A stretch of DNA of 64,000 nt from Streptomyces sp. NBC_00239 (lineage in GTDB: Bacteria > Actinomycetota > Actinomycetes > Streptomycetales > Streptomycetaceae): assembly GCF_036194065.1 (NCBI RefSeq), contig NZ_CP108095.1, positions 3,162,001-3,226,000 of the forward strand. Reading direction: 5' to 3'. The position numbers and the translations under genes are program-made. Shown here one piece after another: positions 46,814 to 55,994 of this stretch (positions are counted from its first letter, which is position 1; every line of letters starts with the position of its first letter). The notes beneath the pieces are model-generated. The model saw only the letters and a program-made list of their open reading frames with translations. It ran no database searches and was not told the DNA's origin.

Positions 46814-48217
46814 ATGACAGGCGATCAGAAGCCCGGCGAGTACCGCACCGAACACGACTCGATGGGCGAGGTGCGGGTCCCGCTGCACGCCAAGTGGCGT
46901 GCGCAGACCCAGCGGGCGGTGGAGAACTTCCCCGTCTCGGGGCAGCGCCTGGAGCGCGCCCACATCGAGGCGCTGGCCCGCATCAAGTACGCGGCCGCCG
47001 CCGTGAACGCCCGCCTCGGCGTGGTCGACCAGGACATCGCCGACGCCATCGGCAGCGCCGCCGAGGAGGTCGCGCGGGGCCGCTGGGACGGCGAGTTCCC
47101 CGTCGACGTCTTCCAGACCGGCTCCGGCACCTCCTCCAACATGAACATGAACGAGGTGCTCGCCACCCTGGCCGGCGAGCGGCTGGGCCGCGAGGTCCAC
47201 CCCAACGACCACGTCAACGCCTCGCAGAGTTCCAACGACGTGTTCCCGTCGTCCATCCACATCGCCGCGACCGCCGCCGTGACCCGCGACCTGATCCCGG
47301 CCCTGGAGCACCTGGCGGCCGCCCTGGAGCAGAAGTCCGAGGAGTTCGCGCAGGTCGTCAAGGCCGGCCGGACCCACCTGATGGACGCCACCCCGGTCAC
47401 CCTGGGCCAGGAGTTCGGCGGGTACGCGGCCCAGGCCCGGTACGGCGTCGAGCGGCTGCGCGCCGCCCTGCCGCGGCTGGCGGAACTCCCCCTCGGCGGC
47501 ACGGCCGTCGGGACCGGGATCAACACCCCGCCCGGCTTCTCCGCCGCGGTGATCGCCGAGGTCGCCGCCGCCACCGGGCTGCCGCTGACGGAGGCCCGCG
47601 ACCACTTCGAGGCCCAGGGCGCCCGGGACGCGCTCGTCGAGACCTCCGGTCAGCTGCGTACGATCGCGGTCTCGCTCACGAAGATTTCGAACGATCTGCG
47701 CTGGATGTCCTCCGGGCCGCGCACAGGATTGGCCGAAATCAATCTCCCGGACCTCCAGCCGGGCTCTTCGATCATGCCGGGGAAGGTCAACCCGGTCATC
47801 CCGGAGGCCGTACTGATGGTCGCCGCTCAGGTGACCGGCAACGACACGACGGTGGCCGTGGCGGGCGCCGCCGGCAACTTCGAACTCAACGTCATGTTGC
47901 CGGTGATGGCGAAGAACCTCCTGGAGTCCGTCCGGCTGCTCGCGAACGCCGCCCGGCTGCTCGCCGACCGCACGGTGGCCGGGATCACCGCCAACGTGGA
48001 GCGGGCCAGGGAGTACGCCGAGTCCTCGCCCTCGGTGGTCACCCCGCTCAACAAGTACATCGGGTACGAGGAGGCCGCCAAGGTCGCCAAGAAGTCCCTC
48101 GCGGAACGTAAGACGATCCGCGAGGTGGTGCTGGAGTCCGGCTACGTCGAGCGCGGCGACCTGACCGTCGAACAGCTCGACGAGGCCCTCGACGTCCTGC
48201 GGATGACCCACCCCTGA
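46814..48217 (+). CDS. fumC: Class II fumarate hydratase
   Basis: A 467-residue enzyme of the fumarase/aspartase superfamily. Motifs: [34 protein letters not shown] (catalytic His), [16 protein letters not shown] and the signature [11 protein letters not shown] with the catalytic Ser loop. It is iron-free and oxygen-stable and interconverts fumarate and malate. ATG at 46814 follows GGAGGCGAGG. The longer frame to 46553 is antisense to the hydrolase gene. Confidence 0.97.
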   Translation: MTGDQKPGEYRTEHDSMGEVRVPLHAKWRAQTQRAVENFPVSGQRLERAHIEALARIKYAAAAVNARLGVVDQDIADAIGSAAEEVARGRWDGEFPVDVFQTGSGTSSNMNMNEVLATLAGERLGREVHPNDHVNASQSSNDVFPSSIHIAATAAVTRDLIPALEHLAAALEQKSEEFAQVVKAGRTHLMDATPVTLGQEFGGYAAQARYGVERLRAALPRLAELPLGGTAVGTGINTPPGFSAAVIAEVAAATGLPLTEARDHFEAQGARDALVETSGQLRTIAVSLTKISNDLRWMSSGPRTGLAEINLPDLQPGSSIMPGKVNPVIPEAVLMVAAQVTGNDTTVAVAGAAGNFELNVMLPVMAKNLLESVRLLANAARLLADRTVAGITANVERAREYAESSPSVVTPLNKYIGYEEAAKVAKKSLAERKTIREVVLESGYVERGDLTVEQLDEALDVLRMTHP

Positions 48218-48338
48218 CCGGCCCCGGCCGACCCGTCCGCGCCCCGGAACCGGCCCGGACGGGGGTCGGAAATCAGCCGAATCCTGTCCGTGACCTGCAC
48301 CGCAGCGGTCCCGGCGGCGCCAGCCCTAAGATCTGCGC

Positions 48339-49022
48339 ATGACAGGTACGGCAGGCAACGCGCAGGGGACGCACTGGGCGCCCGGGGAGCACATCCTCTG
48401 GCGCTATCTCGACCCTGCCCCCGGTCTGAAGGGCCACGTCCACATCTGCCGCCCGGTGACCGTCGTCCAGGACACCCCGGACCTGCTGGCGGTGTGGATG
48501 GCCCCGGGCACCGAATGCGTCAAGCCGGTCCTCCTGGACGGCTCCCCCGTCCACGAGGAGCCCCTCGCCACCCGCTACACCGCGCCCCGCACCACCGTGC
48601 GCGCCCGCTGGTGGGGCGCCGGCGTGCTCAAGCTGGCCCGCCCCGGCGACCCGTGGTCGGTGTGGCTGTTCTGGGAGCGGGGCTGGCATTTCAAGAGCTG
48701 GTACGTGAACCTGGAGGAGCCGCGCCGCCGTTGGGCGGGCGGCGTGGACTCCGAGGACCACTACCTGGACATCTCCGTGTACCCCGACCGCAGCTGGAAG
48801 TGGCGGGACGAGGACGAGTTCGCGCAGGCCCAGCGGTCCGGGCTGATGGACGCGGCGCAGGCCGCCCGGGTACGGTCCGCCGGCGACGCGGCGCTGGACC
48901 TGATCAAGGCCTGGGAGCCGCCGTTCTCGACCGGCTGGCAGGACTGGCGGCCCGATCCGAGCTGGGAGGTTCCGGTACTGCCCGACGACTGGGACCGCAC
49001 TCCGGCGCATATGACCTCATGA
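48339..49022 (+). CDS. DUF402 domain protein (FomD-like)
   Basis: A 227-residue protein with the DUF402 pattern: GEHILWRYLDPAPGLKGHV, W-x-F-K-S-W-Y-V-N-L-E-E-P and EDHYLDISVYPDRSWKWRDEDEF, whose acidic residues bind metal. Relatives such as FomD hydrolyse nucleoside diphosphates or nucleotidyl conjugates. No phosphonate genes are nearby, so a general phosphohydrolase role is more likely. Good start at ATG 48339. Confidence 0.85.
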   Translation: MTGTAGNAQGTHWAPGEHILWRYLDPAPGLKGHVHICRPVTVVQDTPDLLAVWMAPGTECVKPVLLDGSPVHEEPLATRYTAPRTTVRARWWGAGVLKLARPGDPWSVWLFWERGWHFKSWYVNLEEPRRRWAGGVDSEDHYLDISVYPDRSWKWRDEDEFAQAQRSGLMDAAQAARVRSAGDAALDLIKAWEPPFSTGWQDWRPDPSWEVPVLPDDWDRTPAHMTS

Positions 49023-49251
49023 GACCCTTGATGCGCCCCCGGGGTCCAAACGTAGGATCGTCCTCCGCAAGGCTGCAATCCGTAATTCTGATGCCGTGCG
49101 TGAAACTTGACCGAGGATCAGGGGGGCTCCCGGGCGAAGTTCCGGGGAAGGTGTGCCCGGGGCGACGGTGCCCCCGGCGCTGAACGGGTATACCGCGACT
49201 GACCGAGTTGAGTGCAGCGCACATCGAGCGCAAACGGACGGAATTCCACGC

Positions 49252-51576
49252 GTGACGGAGTACCCCACCTCCCACGAGGGCCCGCAGCCGGGAGCCGGGG
49301 CCGCGGCGAGCGCCGCGGCAGCCCCGCCTCCGGGCGGCTCCGACGTGCCGTCGCAGCAACAGCAGCCGCCCAAGGCTGCCGAGCGCGGTCCGCGTCGCAT
49401 GCCCCGTGCCGGAGGATCCGCATCCGACTCCGAGGGACACGGCAAGACTCCCCCGGCGTCCGGCCAGGCGACCCGCGGCCAGATCCCCGCCCAGGCGTCC
49501 GGCCCGGCCGCCCAGCCCGGCTCCGGGGGCCCGGCGGGCGCGCCCGGCACGGTCTCCACGGCCGGCGACAAGACTCCCGGCGGTCGTCCCGACCACGGCT
49601 CGGCCGCCGCGGCCGCCAGGACCCGCGACGAGGCCGCCGCCCGGTCCGCCGCCGGCACCGCCCCGGGCACGGGACCCGCCGCGGGCGCCGGATCCCTCAC
49701 CGGAGCGGCCGTCGGATCGGCCGCCGGAGCGAGCATCGGAGCAGGCATCGGAGCGGACACCGGCACGGGTTCCGGAACCGGCATACCCGGCGGCGCTGTC
49801 GACGCCGCGTCCGCCGCCCGCCGCGAGGGCGACCGGCTGCGCTTCGTGGGCGCCGCCACCCGGCGGATCGCCCGCGGCATCGACCTCGACGAGATCGTGC
49901 TCGGCCTGTGCCGGGCCACCGTGCCGACCTTCTCCGACGCGATCCTCGTCTACCTGCGCGACCCGCTCCCGGTCGGCGACGAGCGCCCGGCCGGCCCCGT
50001 CGTCTTAAGGCTGCGCCGCACCGACCGGCTCCGGCCGCTCGACGACCTCACCGACCCGTCGGGCGCCGGCCGCGGCCTCATCGCCGAGGACGCGGACGGC
50101 ACCCTCGACTTCAGCCAGCTCCCGCTGGTCGGCCCGCAGGGCGACCTGCCGGCCGCCGAACTCTGCGAGATCCGCTCCGGCGGCGCCCTCGCCGAGGTGC
50201 TGCGCGGGGTCCGGCCGGTCTTCGGATCCTCCGCCGCGGCCCGCGCCGCGCTGCCCGAACTGCTGGGCGCCGACCACCCGGTGCCGCGCGGCCAGCGCGC
50301 CATCCTGGCCCCGCTGCGCGGCCGCCGCCGGGTGATCGGCGCGGCCGTGTTCCTGCGCAGCCCCGAACGGCCCGCGTTCGAGCCCAACGACCTGCTCGTC
50401 GCCGCCCAGCTGGCCACCCACACGGCCCTGGGCATCGACAAGGCGGTGCTCTACGGCCGCGAGGCGTACATCGCCGACGAGCTCCAGCGGACCATGCTCC
50501 CGGACAGCCTGCCGCAGCCCACCGGGGTCCGGCTGGCCTCCCGCTACCTGCCCGCGGCGGAGACCGCCCGGGTCGGCGGCGACTGGTACGACGCGATACC
50601 GCTGCCCGGCAGCCGGGTCGCGCTCGTCGTCGGGGACGTCATGGGCCACTCCATGACCTCCGCCGCGATCATGGGCCAGCTGCGCACGACCGCGCAGACC
50701 CTGGCCCAGCTCGACCTGCCGCCCGCCGAGGTGCTGCACCACCTGGACGAGCAGGCCCAGCGGCTCGGCTCCGACCGGATGGCCACCTGCCTGTACGCGG
50801 TCTACGACCCGGTCTCGCACCGGATCACCATCGCCAACGCCGGCCACCCGCCGCCCGTCCTGCTGCACCTGGGCGGCCGGGCCGAGGTGCTGCGGGTGCC
50901 GCCCGGCGCGCCCATCGGCGTGGGCGGGGTCGACTTCGAGGCCGTGGAGCTCGACGCCCCCGCCGGAGCAACCCTGCTCCTGTACACGGACGGCCTGGTG
51001 GAGAGCCGGCTGCGGGACGTGTGGACCGGCATCGAGCTGCTGCGCGAGCGCCTGGCGGCCACCGCGCAGCTCACCGGCCTGGACCACCCGCCGCCGCTGG
51101 AAGCGCTGTGCGACGACGTGCTGGACATGCTCGGACCGGGCGACCGGGACGACGACATCGCGCTGCTCGCCGCCCGCTTCGACGGGATCGCGCCGAGCGA
51201 CGTCGCGTACTGGTTCCTGGACCCGGAGGAGACCGCTCCGGGCAAGGCCCGCCGGTTCGCGCGCCGCGCGCTGGCCCGCTGGGACCTGGACGAGGAACTG
51301 GGCGACTCCCTGGAGCTGCTGGTCAGCGAGGTGGTCACCAATGCGGTGCGGTACGCGGAACGGCCGGTGACGCTGCGGCTGCTGCGGACGGACGTCCTGC
51401 GCTGCGAGGTCGGCGACGACTCGCCGCAGCTGCCCCGGCAGCGCCGCGCCCGCGAGACGGACGAGGGCGGCCGCGGCCTGTTCCTGGTCAACCGGCTGGC
51501 CCGGCGCTGGGGTGCGACGCGCCTCAGCAGCGGCAAGGTCGTCTGGTTCGAGCTGCCGCTGCCGCCCCGCCCCTGA
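49252..51576 (+). CDS. SpoIIE-type PP2C phosphatase with GAF and HATPase domains
   Basis: A 774-residue signalling protein. The first 185 or so residues are a disordered Gly/Ala/Pro/Ser tail containing a T/S-G-x-G-A-G-I-G-type repeat. A GAF domain (about 195-435) precedes the PP2C part (about 440-655: LQRTMLPDSLPQP, VGGDWYD, GDVMGH, YTDGLVES, DDDIALL) and a HATPase_c domain (LELLVSEVVTNAVRYA, DEGGRGLFLVNRLARRWG). It resembles the PAS/GAF phosphatase at 577-3198 in its C-terminal half. GTG at 49252 is the likely start, with weak ribosome binding; an earlier start at 49153 cannot be excluded. Target and signal unknown. Confidence 0.9.
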   Translation: MTEYPTSHEGPQPGAGAAASAAAAPPPGGSDVPSQQQQPPKAAERGPRRMPRAGGSASDSEGHGKTPPASGQATRGQIPAQASGPAAQPGSGGPAGAPGTVSTAGDKTPGGRPDHGSAAAAARTRDEAAARSAAGTAPGTGPAAGAGSLTGAAVGSAAGASIGAGIGADTGTGSGTGIPGGAVDAASAARREGDRLRFVGAATRRIARGIDLDEIVLGLCRATVPTFSDAILVYLRDPLPVGDERPAGPVVLRLRRTDRLRPLDDLTDPSGAGRGLIAEDADGTLDFSQLPLVGPQGDLPAAELCEIRSGGALAEVLRGVRPVFGSSAAARAALPELLGADHPVPRGQRAILAPLRGRRRVIGAAVFLRSPERPAFEPNDLLVAAQLATHTALGIDKAVLYGREAYIADELQRTMLPDSLPQPTGVRLASRYLPAAETARVGGDWYDAIPLPGSRVALVVGDVMGHSMTSAAIMGQLRTTAQTLAQLDLPPAEVLHHLDEQAQRLGSDRMATCLYAVYDPVSHRITIANAGHPPPVLLHLGGRAEVLRVPPGAPIGVGGVDFEAVELDAPAGATLLLYTDGLVESRLRDVWTGIELLRERLAATAQLTGLDHPPPLEALCDDVLDMLGPGDRDDDIALLAARFDGIAPSDVAYWFLDPEETAPGKARRFARRALARWDLDEELGDSLELLVSEVVTNAVRYAERPVTLRLLRTDVLRCEVGDDSPQLPRQRRARETDEGGRGLFLVNRLARRWGATRLSSGKVVWFELPLPPRP

Positions 51577-51605
51577 CCGCCGCGGGCGAGGTCCGTACGT
51601 ACGCC

Positions 51606-51643
51606 GAAGGGCCGGCCACCGTGTGCACGGTGGCCGGCCCTTC
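51606..51643. terminator. 18-bp hairpin between convergent phosphatase and PBP genes
   Basis: Arms 51606-51623 and 51626-51643 are fully complementary (left arm starts GAAGGGCCGGCC). Its place, 30 nt from each stop, suits a two-way terminator. Confidence 0.9.
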
Positions 51644-51675
51644 GCGCGGGTGCGCACACCCGCCGCGTACGCCCG

Positions 51676-53934
51676 TTACGGCTTGTCGGCGTCGCCTTCC
51701 GGCTTCTCCGGCTCGTCCGAGGTGCTGGGTGACGGTGACGGGGTCGGCGGCTTCGGCTTCGACGACGACCTCGACGGCGAGGGGTCCGGCGCGACGGAGC
51801 TGCGCGAGGCGCTCGGCGTCGGCGACGGGTCCTTCGAGGACCGGCTCGGCTTCGGCGTCGGCGGCTTCGAGCTCGCGGAGCGGCTCGGCGTCGGGTCCGG
51901 GGAGGGGCTCTGCTCGACCTCGCCCATGTCCGCGTCGGACAGGTCGAAGCTGCCGGTGTCGGTGCCGTCGAGGGCGCCGAGCGTGTAAGCCCGCCAGATC
52001 GCGGCGGGGAAGCTGGAGCCGCCCGCGCGGCCGCCGCCGGCGGTGCCGGTCAGGGTGGTCTGCTCGTGGGTGCCGGGCTGCTCGCCGAACATCGCGACGA
52101 CGGTGACCAGTTCGGGGGTGTACCCCGCGAACCACGCGGAGAAGTTCTTCTCGGTGGTACCGGTCTTGGCGGCGGCCTCGTAGGCGCTGCTCTTGACCTT
52201 CTGGCCGGAGCCCTCGTCGACGACGCCGGTGAGCACCTTGGTGACGGTGTCGGCGGTCTCACGGCTGATGGCCTGGCCGCCGACCGGGTCGACCGGCGTG
52301 TAGGTGCGGGCCGCGTGGCTGGCGGAGGCGACGATCGAGGGCCGGACCCGCTTGCCGTGGTGGTCGAGGGAGGCGTAGACGGCGGCCATCTCGACGGTGT
52401 TGGCGCTCATGGTGCCGAGCGAGGTGGCGGGCCGGTCGGGCCAGCCGGGCCGGTCGGCCATGCCGAGCGCGAGGCCGGTCCGCTTGGCCTTGGCGGGGCT
52501 GACGTCCACGGTCATCTGCGCGTACACGGAGTTGACGGAGAAGTTGGTGGCCTTCTGGACGGTGATCGGGCCGTAGTTCTTCTGGTCCTGGTTCTCCGGC
52601 GCGAAGGAGGTGTCGCTGCCGACGACCGGGCGGCCGCTGGTGCCGTCGTAGATCGTGTTCGGCGTGATCTTCTTGCCGTCCTGGGTGGTGGCCTCGTTCT
52701 GCAGCGCGGCGGCGAGCACCACCGGCTTGTACGTGGATCCCGGCTGGTAGTCGGTGCGCAGCGCGTTGCTGGCCCACTTGTCCTTCATGCCGGTGCCGCC
52801 GTACATCGCGACGATCCTGCCGGTCTCCGGGTCGACGGAGGTGGCGCCGGCCTGGACGGCGGCGTCGATCTTGCGGTCGGCGTCGGTGCTCTTGCGGTCG
52901 AGCTTGGACTCCAGCTCGTCCTGGACCGCCTGCTCCAGGGCCGCCTGCTTCTTCTTGTCGATGTTGAGCTTGATGGTCCAGCCGCCGGCGGTGAGCTGCG
53001 CGTCGGAGACGCCCTGCTCGCGCATCTCGGCCTCGGCGGCCTGGACCAGGTAGCCCTTCTGGCCCTCGTTGCCGGGGGCGGGCTTGGGCTCGATCGGCTT
53101 CTGGAACTTCACCGCGGCGCGCTGGGTCTTGTCGAGCTTGCCGATCTCGACCATGTTGTCGAGGGCCTTGTTGAAGCGGCCGGTGACGAGGGTCTTGGAG
53201 ACGGGTCCGGCGACGGCCCAGTCGTACTGGCTGGGGGCCTGGAGCAGGGCGGCGAGGTAGGCGCCCTGGGCCAGGGTCAGCTTCTCGACGTCGACGCCGT
53301 AGTAGGCCTGGGCGGCGGCCTGGATGCCGTAGGCGTTGCGGCCGAAGTAGCTGGTGTTGAGGTAGCCCGCGAGGATCTCGGGCTTCTTCATCTTCCGGTC
53401 GACCTTGAGGGAGATCACCAGCTCTTTGAGCTTGCGGGTGACCGTCTGGTCCTGGTTGAGGAAGTAGTTCTTGACGTACTGCTGGGTGATCGTGGAGCCG
53501 CCCTGCTTGCCGCGGCCGGCGGCGGTGTTGAAGAGGCCGCGGGCGACGCCCTTCACGTCCACGCCGTTGTCGTCGTAGAAGGTCTTGTTCTCCAGGGCGA
53601 CGAAGGCGTTCTGGACGTCGACGGGGACCTTGTCGATGGGCACGATGACCCGGTTGACCTCGCCGGTGCGGGTCATGACCGAGCCGTCGGCCCACTGGAA
53701 GACGTTGCTCTGCAGCCGGGCCTGGTCGTTGGGGTTCGGCGGTTCCACGTAGATGTAGAGGCCGATGAGCGCGGCCATGCCGAGGAGGATCGCGCCGAAG
53801 AAGGCACCGAGGAGCTTCTTCCAGGTGAAGAAGCGGCGTATGCCGGCCGGTTTGCCGTTCCGGCGGACGCGTGGCGCCCGTCGCGACCCACGCTTCTGTG
53901 CGCGTCGCGCTTCTGCTCGGCCCATCGCTCCCAC
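51676..53934 (-). CDS. Class A penicillin-binding protein (GT51 transglycosylase/transpeptidase)
   Basis: A 752-residue bifunctional peptidoglycan synthase. Basic cytoplasmic tail, transmembrane helix (about 41-63), GT51 domain (about 75-260; catalytic Glu115 in FVALENKTFYDDNG, GGSTITQQYVKN) and transpeptidase domain with SxxK at Ser400 (STYK), SxN at Ser466 (SVN) and KTGT at 590-593. The last 90 residues are a Ser/Pro/Lys-rich disordered extracellular tail. ENKTFYDDNG replaces the usual EDRRFYEHHG but keeps the catalytic Glu. Gene is single. Confidence 0.95.
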   Translation of the reverse strand: MGAMGRAEARRAQKRGSRRAPRVRRNGKPAGIRRFFTWKKLLGAFFGAILLGMAALIGLYIYVEPPNPNDQARLQSNVFQWADGSVMTRTGEVNRVIVPIDKVPVDVQNAFVALENKTFYDDNGVDVKGVARGLFNTAAGRGKQGGSTITQQYVKNYFLNQDQTVTRKLKELVISLKVDRKMKKPEILAGYLNTSYFGRNAYGIQAAAQAYYGVDVEKLTLAQGAYLAALLQAPSQYDWAVAGPVSKTLVTGRFNKALDNMVEIGKLDKTQRAAVKFQKPIEPKPAPGNEGQKGYLVQAAEAEMREQGVSDAQLTAGGWTIKLNIDKKKQAALEQAVQDELESKLDRKSTDADRKIDAAVQAGATSVDPETGRIVAMYGGTGMKDKWASNALRTDYQPGSTYKPVVLAAALQNEATTQDGKKITPNTIYDGTSGRPVVGSDTSFAPENQDQKNYGPITVQKATNFSVNSVYAQMTVDVSPAKAKRTGLALGMADRPGWPDRPATSLGTMSANTVEMAAVYASLDHHGKRVRPSIVASASHAARTYTPVDPVGGQAISRETADTVTKVLTGVVDEGSGQKVKSSAYEAAAKTGTTEKNFSAWFAGYTPELVTVVAMFGEQPGTHEQTTLTGTAGGGRAGGSSFPAAIWRAYTLGALDGTDTGSFDLSDADMGEVEQSPSPDPTPSRSASSKPPTPKPSRSSKDPSPTPSASRSSVAPDPSPSRSSSKPKPPTPSPSPSTSDEPEKPEGDADKP

Positions 53935-54089
53935 TGCTCCGCTCGTGTACCCCCCGATGTCAGCTCAGAAAACTAACACCGCGGGAATGGACAAAGGTCG
54001 GCCAATCCGGTCTTTTCCGGACGTGAGAATGAGCACCCACCCCGGGGGAACCGACGCAGCCGGCCGGCCGGGGGTTGCCTCGCGCCTAA

Positions 54090-54105
54090 AAAGTGATATC
54101 ACTTT
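54090..54105. promoter_or_regulatory. Perfect 16-bp palindrome AAAGTGATATCACTTT before the SPFH gene
   Basis: It lies 58 nt before the SPFH start. TTGCCT at 54075-54080 is a possible -35, with TATCAC inside the palindrome as -10, so it is well placed as an operator. The ribbon-helix-helix protein encoded at the end of the same operon is the obvious candidate to bind it. Confidence 0.6.
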
Positions 54106-54162
54106 GCTAGGCGGTCACGAGGGGAAGCGACCGCCGGACGATCGAACAGAACGGGGCGAATC

Positions 54163-55083
54163 ATGAGCAACAAGGCCGACGCGGTGGAGAACCCGGAGCC
54201 GCGCATACGGGAATTCGCGGCGCACAGTGCGGGCGGCGGCATCCCGCTGACCCTCGGACTCCTCGGCCTCCCCGGCGGCCCGGCCCTCGTGGTGGCCGGC
54301 GCGGTCACCGCGACCGCCGCCCTCAAGGGCCTCCTGATCGCACTCGGGATCCTGGTCTTCCTCACCGCGTTCCTGGTGCTGTGCGGGCTGAACACGGTGG
54401 CCCCCGGCGAGGCGCGCGTGGTGCAGCTCTTCGGCCGCTACCGCGGCACCATCCGCACCGACGGCCTGCGCTGGGTGAACCCGTTCACCTCCCGCGAGAA
54501 GATCTCGACCCGGGTCCGCAACCACGAGACCGCCGTCCTGAAGGTCAACGACGCCTACGGCAACCCGATCGAGCTCGCCGCCGTCGTGGTCTGGAAGGTC
54601 GAGGACACCGCGCTGGCCAGCTTCGAGGTCGACGAGTTCACCGAGTTCGTCGAGACCCAGGCCGAGGCCGCGGTCCGCCACATCGCGATCGAGTACCCGT
54701 ACGACTCCCACGACCAGGGCGGCCTCTCGCTGCGCGAGAACGCCGAGGAGATCACCGAGAAGCTCGACGTGGAGCTCCAGGCCCGCGTCGAGGCGGCCGG
54801 CGTACGGATCGTCGAATCCCGCTTCACCCACCTCGCGTACGCCCCCGAGATCGCCTCGGCGATGCTGCAGCGGCAGCAGGCGGGCGCGGTCGTCGCGGCG
54901 CGCCGCGAGATCGTGGACGGCGCGGTGGGCATGGTGGAGCTGGCACTCGCACGCCTCGCGGAGGAGGACATCGTGGACCTGGACCCGGAGCGGAAGGCCG
55001 CCATGGTGTCGAACCTGATGGTGGTCCTGTGCAGCGACCGGGCGGCCCAGCCCGTCGTCAACACGGGCACCCTGTACTCGTGA
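54163..55083 (+). CDS. SPFH (band 7/flotillin-like) membrane protein
   Basis: A 306-residue protein: cytosolic N-terminus, hydrophobic region (about 38-76, probably two passes or a hairpin), then an SPFH domain (about 79-240) starting GLNTVAPGEARVVQLFGRYRGTI, with RWVNPFTSREKISTRVRNHET and VDEFTEFVETQAEAAVRHIA, and a C-terminal coiled coil. SPFH proteins form oligomeric membrane scaffolds. Its stop overlaps the start of the RHH gene by GTGA, so the two are made together. No transporter or protease partner is next to it. Confidence 0.93.
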   Translation: MSNKADAVENPEPRIREFAAHSAGGGIPLTLGLLGLPGGPALVVAGAVTATAALKGLLIALGILVFLTAFLVLCGLNTVAPGEARVVQLFGRYRGTIRTDGLRWVNPFTSREKISTRVRNHETAVLKVNDAYGNPIELAAVVVWKVEDTALASFEVDEFTEFVETQAEAAVRHIAIEYPYDSHDQGGLSLRENAEEITEKLDVELQARVEAAGVRIVESRFTHLAYAPEIASAMLQRQQAGAVVAARREIVDGAVGMVELALARLAEEDIVDLDPERKAAMVSNLMVVLCSDRAAQPVVNTGTLYS

Positions 55084-55364
55084 GCCCGGCGGCTAGCGGG
55101 AACCCCGGCCCGGCGGAGCCCGCCGGCCGGGGCCGCCCGGCCAAGGAGGCCCGCAAGCAGGTGCTGCTGCGGCTGGACCCGCAGGTGTACGACGCGCTGG
55201 CCCGCTGGGCGGGCGACGAGCTGCGCAGCACGAACGCCCAGATCGAGTTCCTGCTGCGCCGCGCCCTCGGGGAGGCCGGCCGCCTCCCGGGCGGCGCGGC
55301 CCCCATCGCCCCCCGCGGCCGCCCCCGCAAACCGCCGCCCGCCACCCCCGCTACAGAATCGTGA
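55080..55364 (+). CDS. Small ribbon-helix-helix (Arc/antitoxin-like) protein
   Basis: A 94-residue protein starting at GTG 55080 inside the last codons of the SPFH gene (4-nt GTGA overlap). Residues about 22-62 fit an RHH fold: KQVLLRLDPQVYDALARWAG then STNAQIEFLLRRAL, with the strand followed by two helices. The rest is a Pro/Ala/Arg-rich tail with an AT-hook-like R-G-R-P at both ends. It probably binds DNA as a dimer and may autoregulate the operon through the upstream palindrome. Confidence 0.82.
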   Translation: MSPAASGNPGPAEPAGRGRPAKEARKQVLLRLDPQVYDALARWAGDELRSTNAQIEFLLRRALGEAGRLPGGAAPIAPRGRPRKPPPATPATES

Positions 55365-55370
55365 CAACCG

Positions 55371-55403
55371 CCCCTGACCTGCGATGACCATGCAGGTCAG
55401 GGC
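55371..55403 (+). terminator. Rho-independent terminator after the SPFH-RHH operon
   Basis: CCCTGACCTGC (55372-55382) pairs with GCAGGTCAGGG (55392-55402), followed by CCTTTTT. This is the clearest T-tailed terminator in the window. Confidence 0.92.
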
Positions 55404-55417
55404 CTTTTTCCGCCAGC

Positions 55418-55460
55418 TATACACTCCGCGTATACAGCGAGGGTATACACCCCGTGTACA
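55418..55460 (+). promoter_or_regulatory. Tandem TATAC/GTATA dyads upstream of padR
   Basis: Two dyads: TATAC (55418) with GTATA (55430), and GTATAC (55443) with GTGTAC (55454). This spaced ATAC/GTAT symmetry is typical of PadR operators. TACAGT (55457-55462) could be a -10 box, giving a leaderless or nearly leaderless start at the ATG 55470. Confidence 0.7.
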
Positions 55461-55469
55461 GTCCTGGGC

Positions 55470-55994
55470 ATGTCCATCGGTCACACACTTCTCGGCCTCC
55501 TGGAGGCCGGCCCCCGCCACGGCTACGACCTCAAACGGGCCTTCGACGAACGCTTCGGGCACGACCGCCCGCTCGCGTACGGGCAGGTCTACTCGACCAT
55601 GTCCCGGCTGCTGAAGAACGGACTCGTCGAGGTCGACGGGATAGAGAGCGGCGGCGGCCCCGAGCGCAAGCGCTACGCCATCACCGACGCCGGCATCACG
55701 GACGTCGAGGCCTGGCTCTCCCAGCCCGAGAAGCCTGAGCCGTACCTCCAGTCGACCCTGTACACCAAGGTCGTCCTCGCGCTGCTCACCCACCGCAGCG
55801 CGCACGAGCTCCTCGACACGCAGCGCGCCGAGCACCTGCGTCTGATGCGCATCCTCACGAACCGCAAGCGCGGCGGCGACCTCGCCGACCAGCTGGTCTG
55901 CGACCACGCCCTGTTCCACCTGGAAGCGGACCTGCGCTGGCTCGAACTGACCGCCGCCCGCCTCGACCGCCTCGCGCAGGAGGTACGCGCATGA
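55470..55994 (+). CDS. PadR family transcriptional regulator
   Basis: A 174-residue repressor. The winged helix (about 1-80) has TLLGLLEAGPRHGYDLKRAF and VYSTMSRLLKNGLVEVD with RKRYAITDAG in the wing; the C-terminal helical domain (about 90-170) is for dimerisation. It overlaps the ABC ATPase gene by ATGA. It likely represses its own operon through the tandem dyads and is relieved by the substrate of the transporter, perhaps a toxic peptide or antibiotic. Confidence 0.95.
   Translation: MSIGHTLLGLLEAGPRHGYDLKRAFDERFGHDRPLAYGQVYSTMSRLLKNGLVEVDGIESGGGPERKRYAITDAGITDVEAWLSQPEKPEPYLQSTLYTKVVLALLTHRSAHELLDTQRAEHLRLMRILTNRKRGGDLADQLVCDHALFHLEADLRWLELTAARLDRLAQEVRA

Noticed and set aside
49212..52106. 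964-codon open frame over the SpoIIE-type phosphatase
   Set aside because: It is Arg/Pro-rich in an alternative frame of a gene with clear PP2C and HATPase motifs.
52066..53976. 636-codon frame antisense to the PBP gene
   Set aside because: Val/Gly/Asp/Leu low complexity, no recognisable domain, and the PBP gene has all catalytic motifs.
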